Origin: Rhynchopus sp. YZ270_cl-10
Taxonomy: Eukaryota; Euglenozoa; Diplonemea; Diplonemida; Diplonemidae
Length of the DNA: 64,000 nucleotides
Assembly (NCBI GenBank): GCA_964035575.1
Contig: OZ037893.1
Span: forward strand, 992,001-1,056,000
Direction: 5' to 3'
A model generated the notes under the pieces. It searched no databases. It was not told where the DNA came from and saw only the letters and a program-made list of their open reading frames with translations. Every line of letters starts with the position of its first letter. The stretch's first letter is position 1. The position numbers and the translations under genes were made by a program. Shown in pieces: positions 42,791 to 53,332 of this stretch.

Positions 42791-43150
42791 ATGTCCGCAC
42801 TTTCGGGACCCGAGCGCAAGCAGGCGATGGACGCCATTACCAAGGTTTGTTTAAAACGATTTTTTTCTTTTCCAGATGTCAACCATGGACCTACCTTAAA
42901 ACCCCCTCCCTCCCCACAGACGATTGACACCTTCCTGAAGAGCCAGGACCCCAAGATGGACGAGGCGTTCTACCGCCCCGACCTTGTGCTTGTGAAGGGC
43001 ACCAAGGACTGGGACCTGAAGGGTGTCAGCCAGGCGGTTGTGGTGCACGAGGACGAGAAGGAGAGGAAGTTCACTCTTACCGGCAAGCTTGTGTCTGGCG
43101 GAGACTACGGGTCGTACACCCTCCAGGGGCAGGCATTCGCCTGGAAATAA
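42791..43150 (+). CDS. Small conserved-looking protein of unknown function
   Basis: 94 residues after removing a phase 0 intron of 75 bases. The exons are 42791-42844 and 42920-43150 (gtttgt...cacag). Product: MSALSGPERKQAMDAITK joined to TIDTFLKSQDPKMDEAFY and so on. It has no signal peptide or membrane segment, is acidic and basic throughout, and ends in the beta-rich FTLTGKLVSGGDYGSYTLQG. The codon bias is as strong as in actin, so it is probably abundant. I do not recognise the family. The intron contains ttttccagatgtcaaccatg, which resembles the start of repeat family A. Confidence 0.8.
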   Translation: MSALSGPERKQAMDAITKVCLKRFFSFPDVNHGPTLKPPPSPQTIDTFLKSQDPKMDEAFYRPDLVLVKGTKDWDLKGVSQAVVVHEDEKERKFTLTGKLVSGGDYGSYTLQGQAFAWK

Positions 43151-43941
43151 GCAGGTAAAATTTACCGTGTTTTATTTTAGTTTTTTTACCCCGCGTTTTT
43201 TCTCTCTCTTTTTGTGACAAAAGAAGGATTCATTATGCCACCTCGTGAGGCCTCCCGATCTTTCACTTTTTTTGATTCTTGTTTTTCTTTTTGTTTTTTT
43301 TTTTCAAGAATCTATTTTTTTCCTTTTCCACCGTCTATTTTCAATACTATTACCCTTTGTTCATCTGCATCTCAGAATGTGGGAAAATCCACAAAAAAAA
43401 TTTTTTTGTCGGGTCTTATTGATGTCGATGGGTCTCAAAAAAGGGAGCGAAACGTTATTTTACATTGTTCTGCTATTAGTTTTTTTTTTGGTCTGCACTG
43501 TATGAGAGTTGTTTTCAAAAAAAAACGTTATCGAGATAAGAAAAACCCGTTTCCTTAAATGTTTTTCGGGTAAAAAAAGATACGAAAACAGTGGACGCTA
43601 TTTTGCAGACTCAAAAAAAAAAGCCCGAAACCTCTTTTACCAATGACCCATTCTCTCCCCTGCAATCGATCATATGTAAAACCAAATGGATATTGGGACA
43701 TGGTTACTTCACTCCTTTATTCTTGCACCATCTATGATCGTCTCCACGAGACACGCAAACAGGCTGTAAGAACCTTAGTAACTAACTTCTTCTTTTTTAC
43801 TTCACACTCAAAACCACTCAAAAATATTCCACCTCCCCTCAAAGCCTTACACAACACACTCTTTTCCCCCCCGCCATTTGCGGCTTTGGGCATACGCCAC
43901 CCCCTCCCCCCCTAACCTCTTTTTTTTGAAGTAACCAAAAA
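43151..43941. other. Spacer, nothing recognised
   Basis: T- and A-run-rich sequence with short hydrophobic open frames. The last 100 bases are C/T-rich leader. Confidence 0.6.
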
Positions 43942-45355
43942 ATGTCGGAACTCCCGCCGTTTACGACTGTGAATTTGAAGGGTTCGGACACGACGCCGAG
44001 CTTACTGTACAATAACCTGGCAGCGCTTGACGAATGGGTGGCGTACATCCACAAATCCGAGGTAGTTGTGGCGAATATTAGCGCGGCAGACAACCCGGTT
44101 GTGAGCCATCCTTTGAGCGGCATTCTCGAGAAGAATAAGACCGGCGCTTATCAGGTCAAGGCTGTGGACATTATGGGAGTGCCTACCCTGCTTGCGGCAA
44201 CCCAATGTGGTATTATTCTGTGGGATCTTGCAAAGGAAAAGGTGTTGGCGTCAGTGTTTTTGTCCGAAAGCTCGGGGGATATTTTCCTCTCGCGTGGAAT
44301 CGCAGTGGTAGAACAGAGGTCCTCTGCGCTCATCCTTGTGGGTCATTCAGATGGATCGATATCGGCGTTGGACTACAACGGCAGCGAGCTTGCTGTCGCA
44401 AAAACACTGAAGCAGCACAAAGACAGCATCACAGACATCAACGCAGGGCAAGCGGATGGTGTCGGATTTATCATCGCCTCGGCAGACTCGGCAGGGGAAA
44501 TAATAGTATGGTCGGAAGAGCTGGAGGTGATGGGGACGATGTCCGTTGGAGGGTATGTCAAAAAGGGAGAGTTTTGAACTCAATCGAAAAATTTGAGTTC
44601 TAAACAACAAAGCAACTGTTTCGAAACTACTCTTGCTTTTCAACACAACACAACCCCACAGGGACACCGTGACATCACTCTCGATCTTTTCATCCTTCAT
44701 CTCTGCATCATGCGGGAGTGGTATCATAAAACTCTATGACGCCAAAACATGCAAAGAGTCCATTGAGATCGCTGCCCACGCACGTTGGATCAACGCAACC
44801 GACTACAGCCCCGAGAGAAGCCTGGTATGCCCCCTCCCCTCCCACAACCACAACACACCACCCCAACAGCTTGCCTCCGTGTCCGAGGACATGCTTCTCT
44901 GCCTGTGGAGAATGCCCTGCAAAGAAAACGGCGGCAAAGTGGAACTCTACAAACACGGTCTGTTGAAGGACTGCTTGCTGACAGGGGTATGGTTCAGCTA
45001 AAAAAAAACCCCCTTTTTTCTCATGGAAGGTAAGTGCCTGCGTCCCAGAGGCGTTTTGCACTATCAACTAAAGCCCCCTTCTATATACCGTTTTACCCAA
45101 AACACAAACTGAGCACAATTACCATACAATTTCTAGCCCAACACGGTACAAAGTCTACACTTCTTCTATTACCTAATCCCCCCCTCAACACCACCCTCTT
45201 CAGGTACGTTTTATGGGTTCATCCCTCGTGGTGTCTGCGTACGATTGGGACCGGGTATGTTTATCCCCCTTGCCTAGAAGGCGCAAATTTTCAATGCCCC
45301 GCATAAAAAAAACACTATCCACACACAGGTGTTTCTGTTCAAGGACGTTGTTTAG
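43942..45355 (+). CDS. WDR54: WDR54-like WD40 propeller protein
   Basis: 322 residues from five exons: 43942-44552, 44662-44824, 44870-44986, 45204-45254 and 45329-45355. The introns are 109, 45, 217 and 74 bases (donors gtatg(t/c/g), acceptors cacag, aacag, ttcag, acag). The phases are consistent throughout. WD-type blades are visible (CGIILWDLAKEKVLASV, DGSISALDYNGSELAV, DSAGEIIVWSEELEV, GSGIIKLYDAKTCKESI, EDMLLCLWRMP). The C-terminus, joined across two short exons as VRFMGSSLVVSAYDWDR and VFLFKDVV, completes the propeller. The length (human WDR54 about 334) and blade order suit WDR54, a protein of unclear role linked to signalling and microtubules. The last two exons are too short to be found as open frames and rest on splice sites plus similarity. 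Confidence 0.82.
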
Positions 45356-45434
45356 AAAGCGGGGTTTGAGGGGGTGATTTTATTTAAACTTTTTTTTTTG
45401 CTGTGCATTTTTTTTTTTTTCCGATAACCCGGTC

Positions 45435-45597
45435 CCGATGAACGGCGAGGCGTTTGCACTTTCAACTTCTTTTTTTATTTTTTCCAGACGAAATGGGTGG
45501 AGGACTGCATGGTTGAGGGTCCACCCTCGTCCACCGGTCAATCATTGTACCAAAGGTACACTGCTCACGAGCGGGCTGTTGTATTTCAAGTCAACAT
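45435..45597 (+). repeat. Composite of dispersed repeat families B and A
   Basis: Family B (cggcgaggcgtttgcacttt, caacttctttttttattttt) runs directly through ttccag into family A (acgaaatgggtggaggactg, catggttgagggtccaccct, accaaaggtacactgctcac, gttgtatttcaagtcaac). Family B also occurs alone at 46145-46200 and, diverged, at 36065-36105 and in the WDR54-like intron near 45035. Confidence 0.7.
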
Positions 45598-46460
45598 TTT
45601 TTTTTTGTCCCATATCTGATCTTGAAAACTCAAGCAAAGGCACGATACACGGCAGAGATCGACCAAGTGGAGGGGTTTGCACATATGGGCATATGTGCAA
45701 AACAATCTGCAGAACACAGGGTCTGGACACGATCCCTCATTTTTGTTATCTCAACAAGAAAAAACGCCAACCGAGGGTAAGCTTCTCTTGCACAGCGTCG
45801 CCGGAAGGCATTGTACTTCGAGATGGAAAAAAACCTGTACTGTTTGGGTGCTCTCGTGCCGACTGTTTGCAACGATCTATACCCCAATTTATAGTTTCCC
45901 ATAGATTTGTGGTAGGATTTTAACATGCACGATATTTTTTCCTAAATTCCTTGGGGGGTTTTTTTTTTCCGTCTTCGTTGTTTTTAAGCGCCAGCAAAAA
46001 AATGCTGCTTTTTTTAACCCCCCCCCTTTTTTTCTTCGAACGTTTTATACCTTATTTTAACCCTGAGGAGGAGGTGAAGCGTATCTTTGGTTGGGTGATT
46101 GTCGATACAACATTAACCCCACCCCCCTAATCCTTTTTATAGTACCTGCGTCCGCCGGTGTACGGTGAGGCGTTTGCACTTTCAACTCTCTTTTTTTACG
46201 GTCCTTTTATTTTTTTTCCATCGCACAGCTTTTTAGTTGTGTTTCTTTTTGTTTGTCTCCCTCTGCAAATTCTACCCTTTTTTCCCTAAGCGAGACATTG
46301 GGATTTTATTTACAATTTTTTTTTTGGGGTATTTCTCCTTTTTTCTTTTCTTTACAAGATAAGATACGGTAGTGGGGGGATGTGTAAACTAGCGCGACTA
46401 AAAGGCCGTTATCTTTGCAAAATAAACATGTTCAAAATTCGAATGGGTGTGTGTGGTGTG

Positions 46461-46510
46461 TGTGTTGTGTTTGATAACTAATAGGGGGAATTTTTGCGCA
46501 GAATATGGCC
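46461..46510 (-). repeat. Dispersed repeat family E
   Basis: Minus sense ggccatattctgcgcaaaaa, ttccccctattagttatcaa, acacaacacac. It is embedded in GT microsatellite sequence. Confidence 0.6.
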
Positions 46511-47556
46511 CCACATGTGTCTGTGTGTGTGTGTCTCTGCAGTTTACCTACCACCTGGGATGTGTGTGTTGTGTTGTGTATTCAGTGAAAAATCGCCTAG
46601 AGTTGCTTTGTGCACGCCTAACCCTTTCTTTTACACTGGGTGCTTTGGGTTGAGGGGGGTATTTTTTTTGATAAAACAACTTGTTGTCAATTCTAAAAAG
46701 ATTGGAGGCAGCGCTGCAGGGCAAACAAAACGGATTGAAAAAGACAGAAGCTCGCTTGTTTCTTTTTGAGTACTCAATTAACCACAACAACCGTACTTCC
46801 GTTTAGCACAATTTTTTCACCTTTTTGTTTTCCGGCTTTGAGCGCACAAACAAAAGACCCGATCTTTTTTAAAGGTGAGGAAAAGCAACGCGAAGCTTAG
46901 TATCATCTTCCTAACACTCTTTTCTCTTTTTTCTCTCTTTTTTTTTTGCGCACATCTGAGGACACATCTTCCGACTGTTCCTTTTGTTTTAAAGATGTAG
47001 ATGTACTCCACGCATTTATCTTTCAACCTTTGGTGACTAAGCATGAGAGTCTTAGGATAATCTTTCCAAACTTTTCTGTCACAAAAAAAATATGTGTCTC
47101 TGCAAAAAAAATAATATTGTCGGCACGATAAAGGGCGTGGGGTAAGCACATTGGTGTTTTAACTGCTCAATATTTTCCCAACATTTGTTGGTTAATGGGG
47201 GGAGGGGGGGGAAAAACAGGAAAGAAAAAAAAAACCAGAATAACGTCGTGCCGAGACTCCTTTTGGGGGTGATTTGCAATTTTTGGCGTCTTTGCAAAAA
47301 AAAAGAAGAAAAAATTGGACACAACTGTGTTCACCTCTTAGGGAATTCCCTTTTCTCCGATCCACCTAGGAATCGTATGTAAAGGGTTGGGGTGGGGTGG
47401 GTGGGTGGGTGGGGAAAACAGAACATTAACTCTTTAAAACCACACACACAAAAAAAAGGTTGCATTTTTTTTTTTTCCCCTCTTGCCACTTCATGAAATG
47501 AAGGAGGAAATAGAAACAAAGCATTTTGAACACACTTGCGGTTCTAGAGACGAACC

Positions 47557-47658
47557 GCGCTGCAGAGCCACTCCTCACCAAAACAGGTCGAGGTGTGTGC
47601 GTTTCACCACAACCCCTCCCATGGGTTTTATCGTGTAATGAGTGTTAAGTTTCTATTT
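47557..47658 (+). repeat. Dispersed repeat family F, copy 2
   Basis: gcgctgcagagccactcctc, accaaaacaggtcgaggtgt, ttcaccacaacccctcccat, gggttttatcgtgtaatgag, tgttaagtttctattt. Nearly identical to 2161-2264. Confidence 0.7.
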
Positions 47659-48350
47659 CTTGCGGACCATTTTTGTTGATCCCTCACCATATACTATCAA
47701 TTTATTGATTGCATATGATGAAAATATTTCTTGCAGTCTGCGTTCAATGATCACCCCGTTTCCTACCACACCCCAAACACAACACCAACAGAACAAACCC
47801 CCCCTTTTTTTTTTCGTGCATTTTCCAGCCTGCAAACACATATTTCCCTTCGTTACTCCTATATTTCCCCTCGCGGTTCACCCCCTCTCCCCACCCCCTC
47901 CCCTCCCCCACCCCCCCACCCCCCAACAATGACGTCAATACGGAGAAGTAGTTGAGGAGCGGGGCCCGGGGGGCAATTTTGTGACAGAGAGCAGGGAAAA
48001 AAAACTCCTATCTATTTCCTTTTTCCCAACCTCTGAAAAAAAAAAAAAAAACTCCGATTTTTTTTTTTTTTTTTGAACACATATCCCGGCCCCTTTACCC
48101 CATTTTTGTTTTCTTTTTTTTTTTTGGTAATTTGTTTCAGTGTAGCTGCCTTATAGACAGTTTTTATTAGCACGAAAGCAGTCCTTACCAAAACTCTTTT
48201 TTTTTTTCTTTTTTTTCATTCTACCTCCTGTGTTATATACTATCCCGCGTCTCTTCCCCCCCCCAACACCCCTATTTTTTGCTTTCATTCGGGGCTGGTA
48301 TACGTAGGTCGGTCGGTGCTCAACAACATACAATTTTCTTCTCACGAGGT

Positions 48351-51300
48351 ATGGAGGAGCCGATTGGGTGCGTGCTGTGCAGGGAGCGATCTTGTGTTTG
48401 CGACAGGGATGAGTTTCTTCCGCAGAGCCCCCCGACGCAGCCCCCACCACAGCTGCCAACCCAACCCCTTCGAGACACCCCCTCCACAGCCCCCGGTGTT
48501 TCCGTATGGGACTTCTCTCAACCAGGTGTTCCCTCCTCCCCAGGGGGGACACCTTCGGTTCGCCCGCCTCGCTCTGGGAACGGAGCGGTGAAGCGATGTC
48601 TCTCAGAGTTTACGGTAGGGCTCCCCTCCACGGGATTGACGAGCAGCCCCCCTTCAGAGCCTAATAGCCAGGTATTGTGTATGGCAAATGGTTACTTTAC
48701 GTCAACGAAGAAGGGGACGTCGAAGACAAAGGAGAGGAGCAGACCGCAGGCAAAACCGAAGCCGTTGCTTCGCCCGGTGGAGGTGACAAGAGAGGAGTGT
48801 CAGCCTAGCGTGAATCGGCTGTTGCCTAGCCAAGGAGGGGCTTCGCCTGTAGAGGGGGACAGTCCTGCGGCGTTGGACTATCAAAGCTATTTGTCGTTTT
48901 TGTCGTCGTCTGGTCCGAAGAAGCCGCCAACACCGACACCACCGACAGAGTCCGGAGATGAAACCCTCTGGAAACACATTGAAGACAGAACTGCCGTCCC
49001 CACCAAGCATTCGTACTTCCCATCCGACAGAAAAGGCCAGTTAAAACCCAAGAAGGGAGATCAATTTGGTCTCCGCGCTGCTGATCGGGTCATCGAAGTG
49101 AAATGTACCTGCGAAGGAACTGGAGCGTGTATTTATTGTTACACCACTTCCCCTGCTGCTGCTACCGGAATGCCCGCGCCAACTGGAATGGAGAAACGGA
49201 AGCGAACCTTGATGGACAATGCGGCCATTGTCATCAACACTTCTGACCAGAGGAATGCGGTCGCGAATATCGAGATGAGCTTCGAAAAGGAGCTGCGCAA
49301 ATACAAAGAAGACCACCGGAACACACCAGAGGTCAAATCTGTCATCGACGTCTGGGGCTGTGGAGTAGGCGCGCCAGGTCTGCTTCCGGTGCCAATCCGC
49401 TTGCCACCAGAGCTTTGCAAGGTTCTAAAACCACACCAAATAGATGGATTAAGGTTCCTCTGGAAGAACTTAGTGGTAGAACCGTTCAGACGTGGTCTCA
49501 CTGATGACAGTGGTGGTTTTGTTGGAGAGGGTGATTCTGTAGGGTGCGTCCTCGCGCACTCCATGGGTCTAGGAAAAACTGCGCAGGTTGTCATCTTTTT
49601 GCATATTCTTAGTCACCTCAAAATCACCACACATATGCTGATCCTTGTCCCAAAAAGTACGATGTCGAATTGGCTGTCGGAGTTTGATACTTGGTCGGCA
49701 AAGATGGGGCCGCATTTTGCTTCGTTAGCGTTGACGATGCTGGGTGCAGATAAATCTCCAAAAAGACGGGATCAAATTGTGTTAGGCTGGGCGGAGACGG
49801 AGGGGGTGTTGATTATGTCCTATGAAACGTATGGAGGGTTGGTCAATGCTTATACTTCACGTCGTATTTCTAGGGCACAGCATGCTGAACAAAAAATTCT
49901 CGGAATCCTCCAAAAACCCGGACCAGGCATAGTGATCTGCGACGAAGGTCATATCATGCGAAACGACCAAGCTGCCATCTCTATTGCGTTAAAAGAACTC
50001 AAAACTAGACGCCGAGTTATTCTTACTGGAACCCCTCTCCAAAACCACCTTTCGGAGTATTGGACGATGGTGGATTTTGTTAGGCCAGGGTATTTCCCGA
50101 AAAAGGAGTTTACAAGGTTTTTTCAGTCTCCAATTCTCGAGGGGCAAAGGGCAGATGCCCCGGTGGAAGCATTGTCGTTGATGAAGAAGCGAGCGTTCAT
50201 TTTGCTTAAAGAGTTGGAACCGTTTGTGCATCGGAGGGATCAGAAGATTTTACAGAGGGACCTCCCCCCAAAGCATGAGTACGTAGTGTTCTGCCCTTTG
50301 ACGTCGTTGCAGAAGAAGGCGTATAAATGCTTCAGAGAGAGTTACGTGAACTGCGATGCGTCGGAATTTCATGGATCTGTTCGGTCCTCGAAGAGTGTGT
50401 TGTATTATATGTCGGTTTTGGCGAAGTTGGGAGCACATCCGGACCTATTACGCGACGCGCTTTTGAATAAGGCAAAACGGTTCTACGAGGGGGAAGAGGA
50501 CGCTACACGGATGTCGTTTGATTGGGCAAAAGGCGTGCTTCTCTCTGATGCATATGAACCAAACCGGATCCGAGAATCGCCCAAAATCATGATGCTAATG
50601 TACGTCGTGGAATACTGCATGAAGGCTAAGGAGAAGCTTCTTGTCTTCTCTCAGTACACCCAAACGCTTGATCTTCTCGAACGCTTTTTGAAGATCCTCA
50701 CTAAAGGCCGTGCATCGTACCGTTTGGACGGACATTCCAGCGATGCTGACCGTGCAAGAAGCATCAAAGGGTTTCAATGTGAACCTGGGTTTTCCGTCTT
50801 CTTCATTTCCGTGCGTGCTGGGGGTGTAGGGATCAATCTGAACTCCGCCACAAAATGTGTTCTCTTCGATGTGTCCTTCAACCCCGCATTAGACCAGCAG
50901 GCGATGTTCCGGTGCTACCGTTATGGGCAGCATAAGCCGGTCACGATATATCGGTTGGTGAGTGAAGGTACCCCGGAGTCGCAGATTTTTTCGTCGTGTA
51001 TTAGCAAGGAGTGGATGGCGAAGAAGCTGGTGGACAATGAAGTGCCCTCGCGTAGCTATGTCCGTGGTGTAGGCTTTGACGGTCTCTACGAAGATCTGCA
51101 GGAGCAAATCGAGAAGGAGTACACAGAGACGTCCGAAATGGGCGCACAGCTCGAGAAGGAGACCGCACACTGCCTGCAGCAGAACGCCCTCCTCGCGCAC
51201 ATCACCTCGCAGCTTGCGAAGCGGCAGCTCAATTTCAAGCGTGTATTCAGACACGAATCGCTGTTGATGTCCGATATGAACGAGGCTGCGGGGCAGAGCG

Positions 51301-52013
51301 TATGTTTCTTGGGGGATTTTAGGAGTTTTTTTTTGAGTCATACTTACATTTGAGTACAGATTCTTACACTATGTACACCCTTTTGTGCTACAAAAAGAAG
51401 CGCAAATAAAAAGCACTTCATTTTCACGTGAGACCACAGTAGGAAAAAGAAGAAAATGATTGTCAATACAACACCATAAAGGCCATATTCTAAGAATTAC
51501 CCTCACGGCATCAAAACACCACCATCCCACAGGAAACCGAAGCCTACGAGGAATACCGCAACTCTGGGTCGGTTCTCGACGCGACGGAGCTGAATGAGTC
51601 GGGGCTCTTCGCAGGGTCGAAGCTGGACAACTGGGAGGACCTCATGGGGCCTATGGACCCAACCGGGAGCGGCATTGTGCAGTATGTGGACCTCCCCTCC
51701 CCTCCCACTCCAAGTATTACAATGCAATACAATACAAAACGAACAGAGTAGCAAAAACAAAAAAAAATAAAACGAAGTTGAAACAAACTTTTCACATCCC
51801 CCTCCCACTCCTTCCTCTCCAACTCCACGTCTACAAAACTATCAAGCAAAATTAAACAGAGCACAAAGCACTTTCAAAACATACAAAAAACATTTTCAAA
51901 ATCCCCTCCCACTCCAAACAACCCCTATTATTTTCGCAAACAGAGACAAATCATCAAACAAACTCCTGCGAAGAATTCTAGACGATGAAGAAGTTGCGAA
52001 TGTTGCGAAGTGA
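48351..52013 (+). CDS. ATRX/ARIP4-type SNF2 chromatin helicase
   Basis: 1055 residues from three exons: 48351-51299, 51533-51681 and 51944-52013. The introns are 233 bases (phase 0) and 262 bases (phase 2). The N-terminal 330 residues are mostly disordered, with Cys pairs (CVLCRERSCVCDRD; CTCEGTGACIYCY). SNF2 ATPase lobe 1 has LKPHQIDGLRFLW, the Walker A motif AHSMGLGKT, DEGH in VICDEGHIMRN, and ILTGTPLQNHL. Lobe 2 has LLVFSQYTQTLDLLERFL, SVRAGGVGINL and QQAMFRCYRYGQHKPV. AHSMGLGKT, DEGH and the (F)RxYRxGQ-KPV context point to the ATRX/ARIP4 branch rather than Rad54 or Snf2. The third exon encodes DKSSNKLLRRILDDEEVANV, a sensible end. It would remodel nucleosomes in the nucleus. The start at 48351 follows a family C-like leader, and repeat family A begins almost directly after the stop. 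Confidence 0.88.
51481..51522 (+). repeat. Dispersed repeat family E inside SNF2 intron 1
   Basis: ggccatattctaagaattac, cctcacggcatcaaaacacc. It is preceded by the module gattgtcaatacaacacc at 51459-51476, which also occurs near 31570, 34974 and 46096. Confidence 0.65.
51811..51890 (+). repeat. 80-bp segment of SNF2 intron 2, duplicated downstream
   Basis: cttcctctccaactccacgt, ctacaaaactatcaagcaaa, attaaacagagcacaaagca, ctttcaaaacatacaaaaaa recur at 52790-52869 with about four differences. The second copy lies 780 bases past the gene's stop. Confidence 0.8.
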
Positions 52014-53332
52014 ACATTTGAAAGGTGTTCACCCAATCATCCAAAAAGGAACACTGTTTCACGAGAGGGCTTTGTATTTCAAGTCAGCTTTGAAAGAGAC
52101 CTACAAACGGAGGGTGCACCAACAACAACAATGGCATGTCAATGAGGCAATTCTGTGGCAGAACAAGAAAGCCAGTCGGAAGGTGGACTATGAGTCAATC
52201 AAGACTCAAAACACCTCAAGGTCTCATGGAAGAAAAGGGGGAGAAAAAAAAAAGGAAAATGGCAAATGGGGGGGAATATACCCCCTCGCGAAATGGAACC
52301 GGAATGTACATAAAAACAATTTTTTTTTCAAAAACAAAAAGAGGGATTTGGTATTCTTCAGGACGGTATGGTAATTTTCTTATATTTCCCTCATGAGAAA
52401 CCATGTGCCTATAGATGTACCTTTTCATATTTTTTTTTGACTTCGCTTTTATTGGTGGGGTAAAATTATGTTTTTTTGTGTGTTGTGGGGGTGGTGTGTG
52501 TTTCCTTCGCTAGCCAGAACGATCAGGAAAAGAAAAGAAAAAATGTGGAGAGAAAAAAAGGGGGATGGGAAGAAGGATTGGTGTGGCTCAAACGACACCA
52601 AAGAAATTCAAAACAAAAATATATACCCTACCTTTGGTAGGCGATTGTTGTCAGGAAAAAAAAGAGGACACAAAAAAAAATATCAAAAATATTAGCCCGA
52701 ACAGATTCAAAAAAAGGTGTTCTTTTTTCCCCCTCTCTGAATTGTTAGGATCTCCTCCCCCCTTCACCTCCAAAACAAAGTAACGCGCCCTTCCTCTCCA
52801 ACCCCAGGTCTACAAAACTATCAAGCAAAATCAAACAGAGCACAAAGCACTTTCAAAACATACAAAAAACTGCCACACAAGAGAGATCATCGCGCTCGTC
52901 TGCGGTGACGTAAAAATGTTTAGTATAGTGGAGCACACTCTAGGGTGGCTACACTAATACAACCAAGTTTTCAAAAAAACATTCACAATCCCCCCTTCAC
53001 CTCCACTCACCACCCCTCTCCCAACTCCCAAACAGAAGCAACATTTGTTTTTCACCCCCCCCATTCTTTCTTTTATAGACACACTACTTCCACTATGTTG
53101 CTTATTCGCTGAAAGACCCTCCTTTTTACCTTCTCTCTCTTCTTCTGTCTTCTATTTTTTCCTCCCGAACAAAAAAAATATCCGAAGATAAAAATAAGAC
53201 CGCCTACATTTGGTAGGTGACTCTTTACTCTTCCTTTTGGCTTTATTCAGTTTTTTGTCGTATTAAAACAAAGCCTTTTCATTAATTTCGTTCTTCTTCC
53301 TATCTTTTTTATTTTTATCCAATTTGGACCCA
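52014..53332. other. Spacer with repeats, nothing else recognised
   Basis: 52023-52085 is a family A copy (aatcatccaaaaaggaacac, gtttcacgagagggctttgt, atttcaagtcag). 52790-52869 duplicates SNF2 intron 2. The remainder is A-rich, then T/C-rich leader. Confidence 0.6.

Larger units (their letters stand above)
45356..48350. other. 3-kb spacer with repeats, no gene recognised
   Basis: Contains a family B+A composite (45435-45597), a family B copy (46145-46200), a family E copy (46461-46510, -), hairpin-motif copies (46873-46915, 47033-47075), family F copy 2 (47557-47658), long poly-T/poly-A tracts (48030-48130) and a family C-like leader (48283-48330). Confidence 0.6.
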
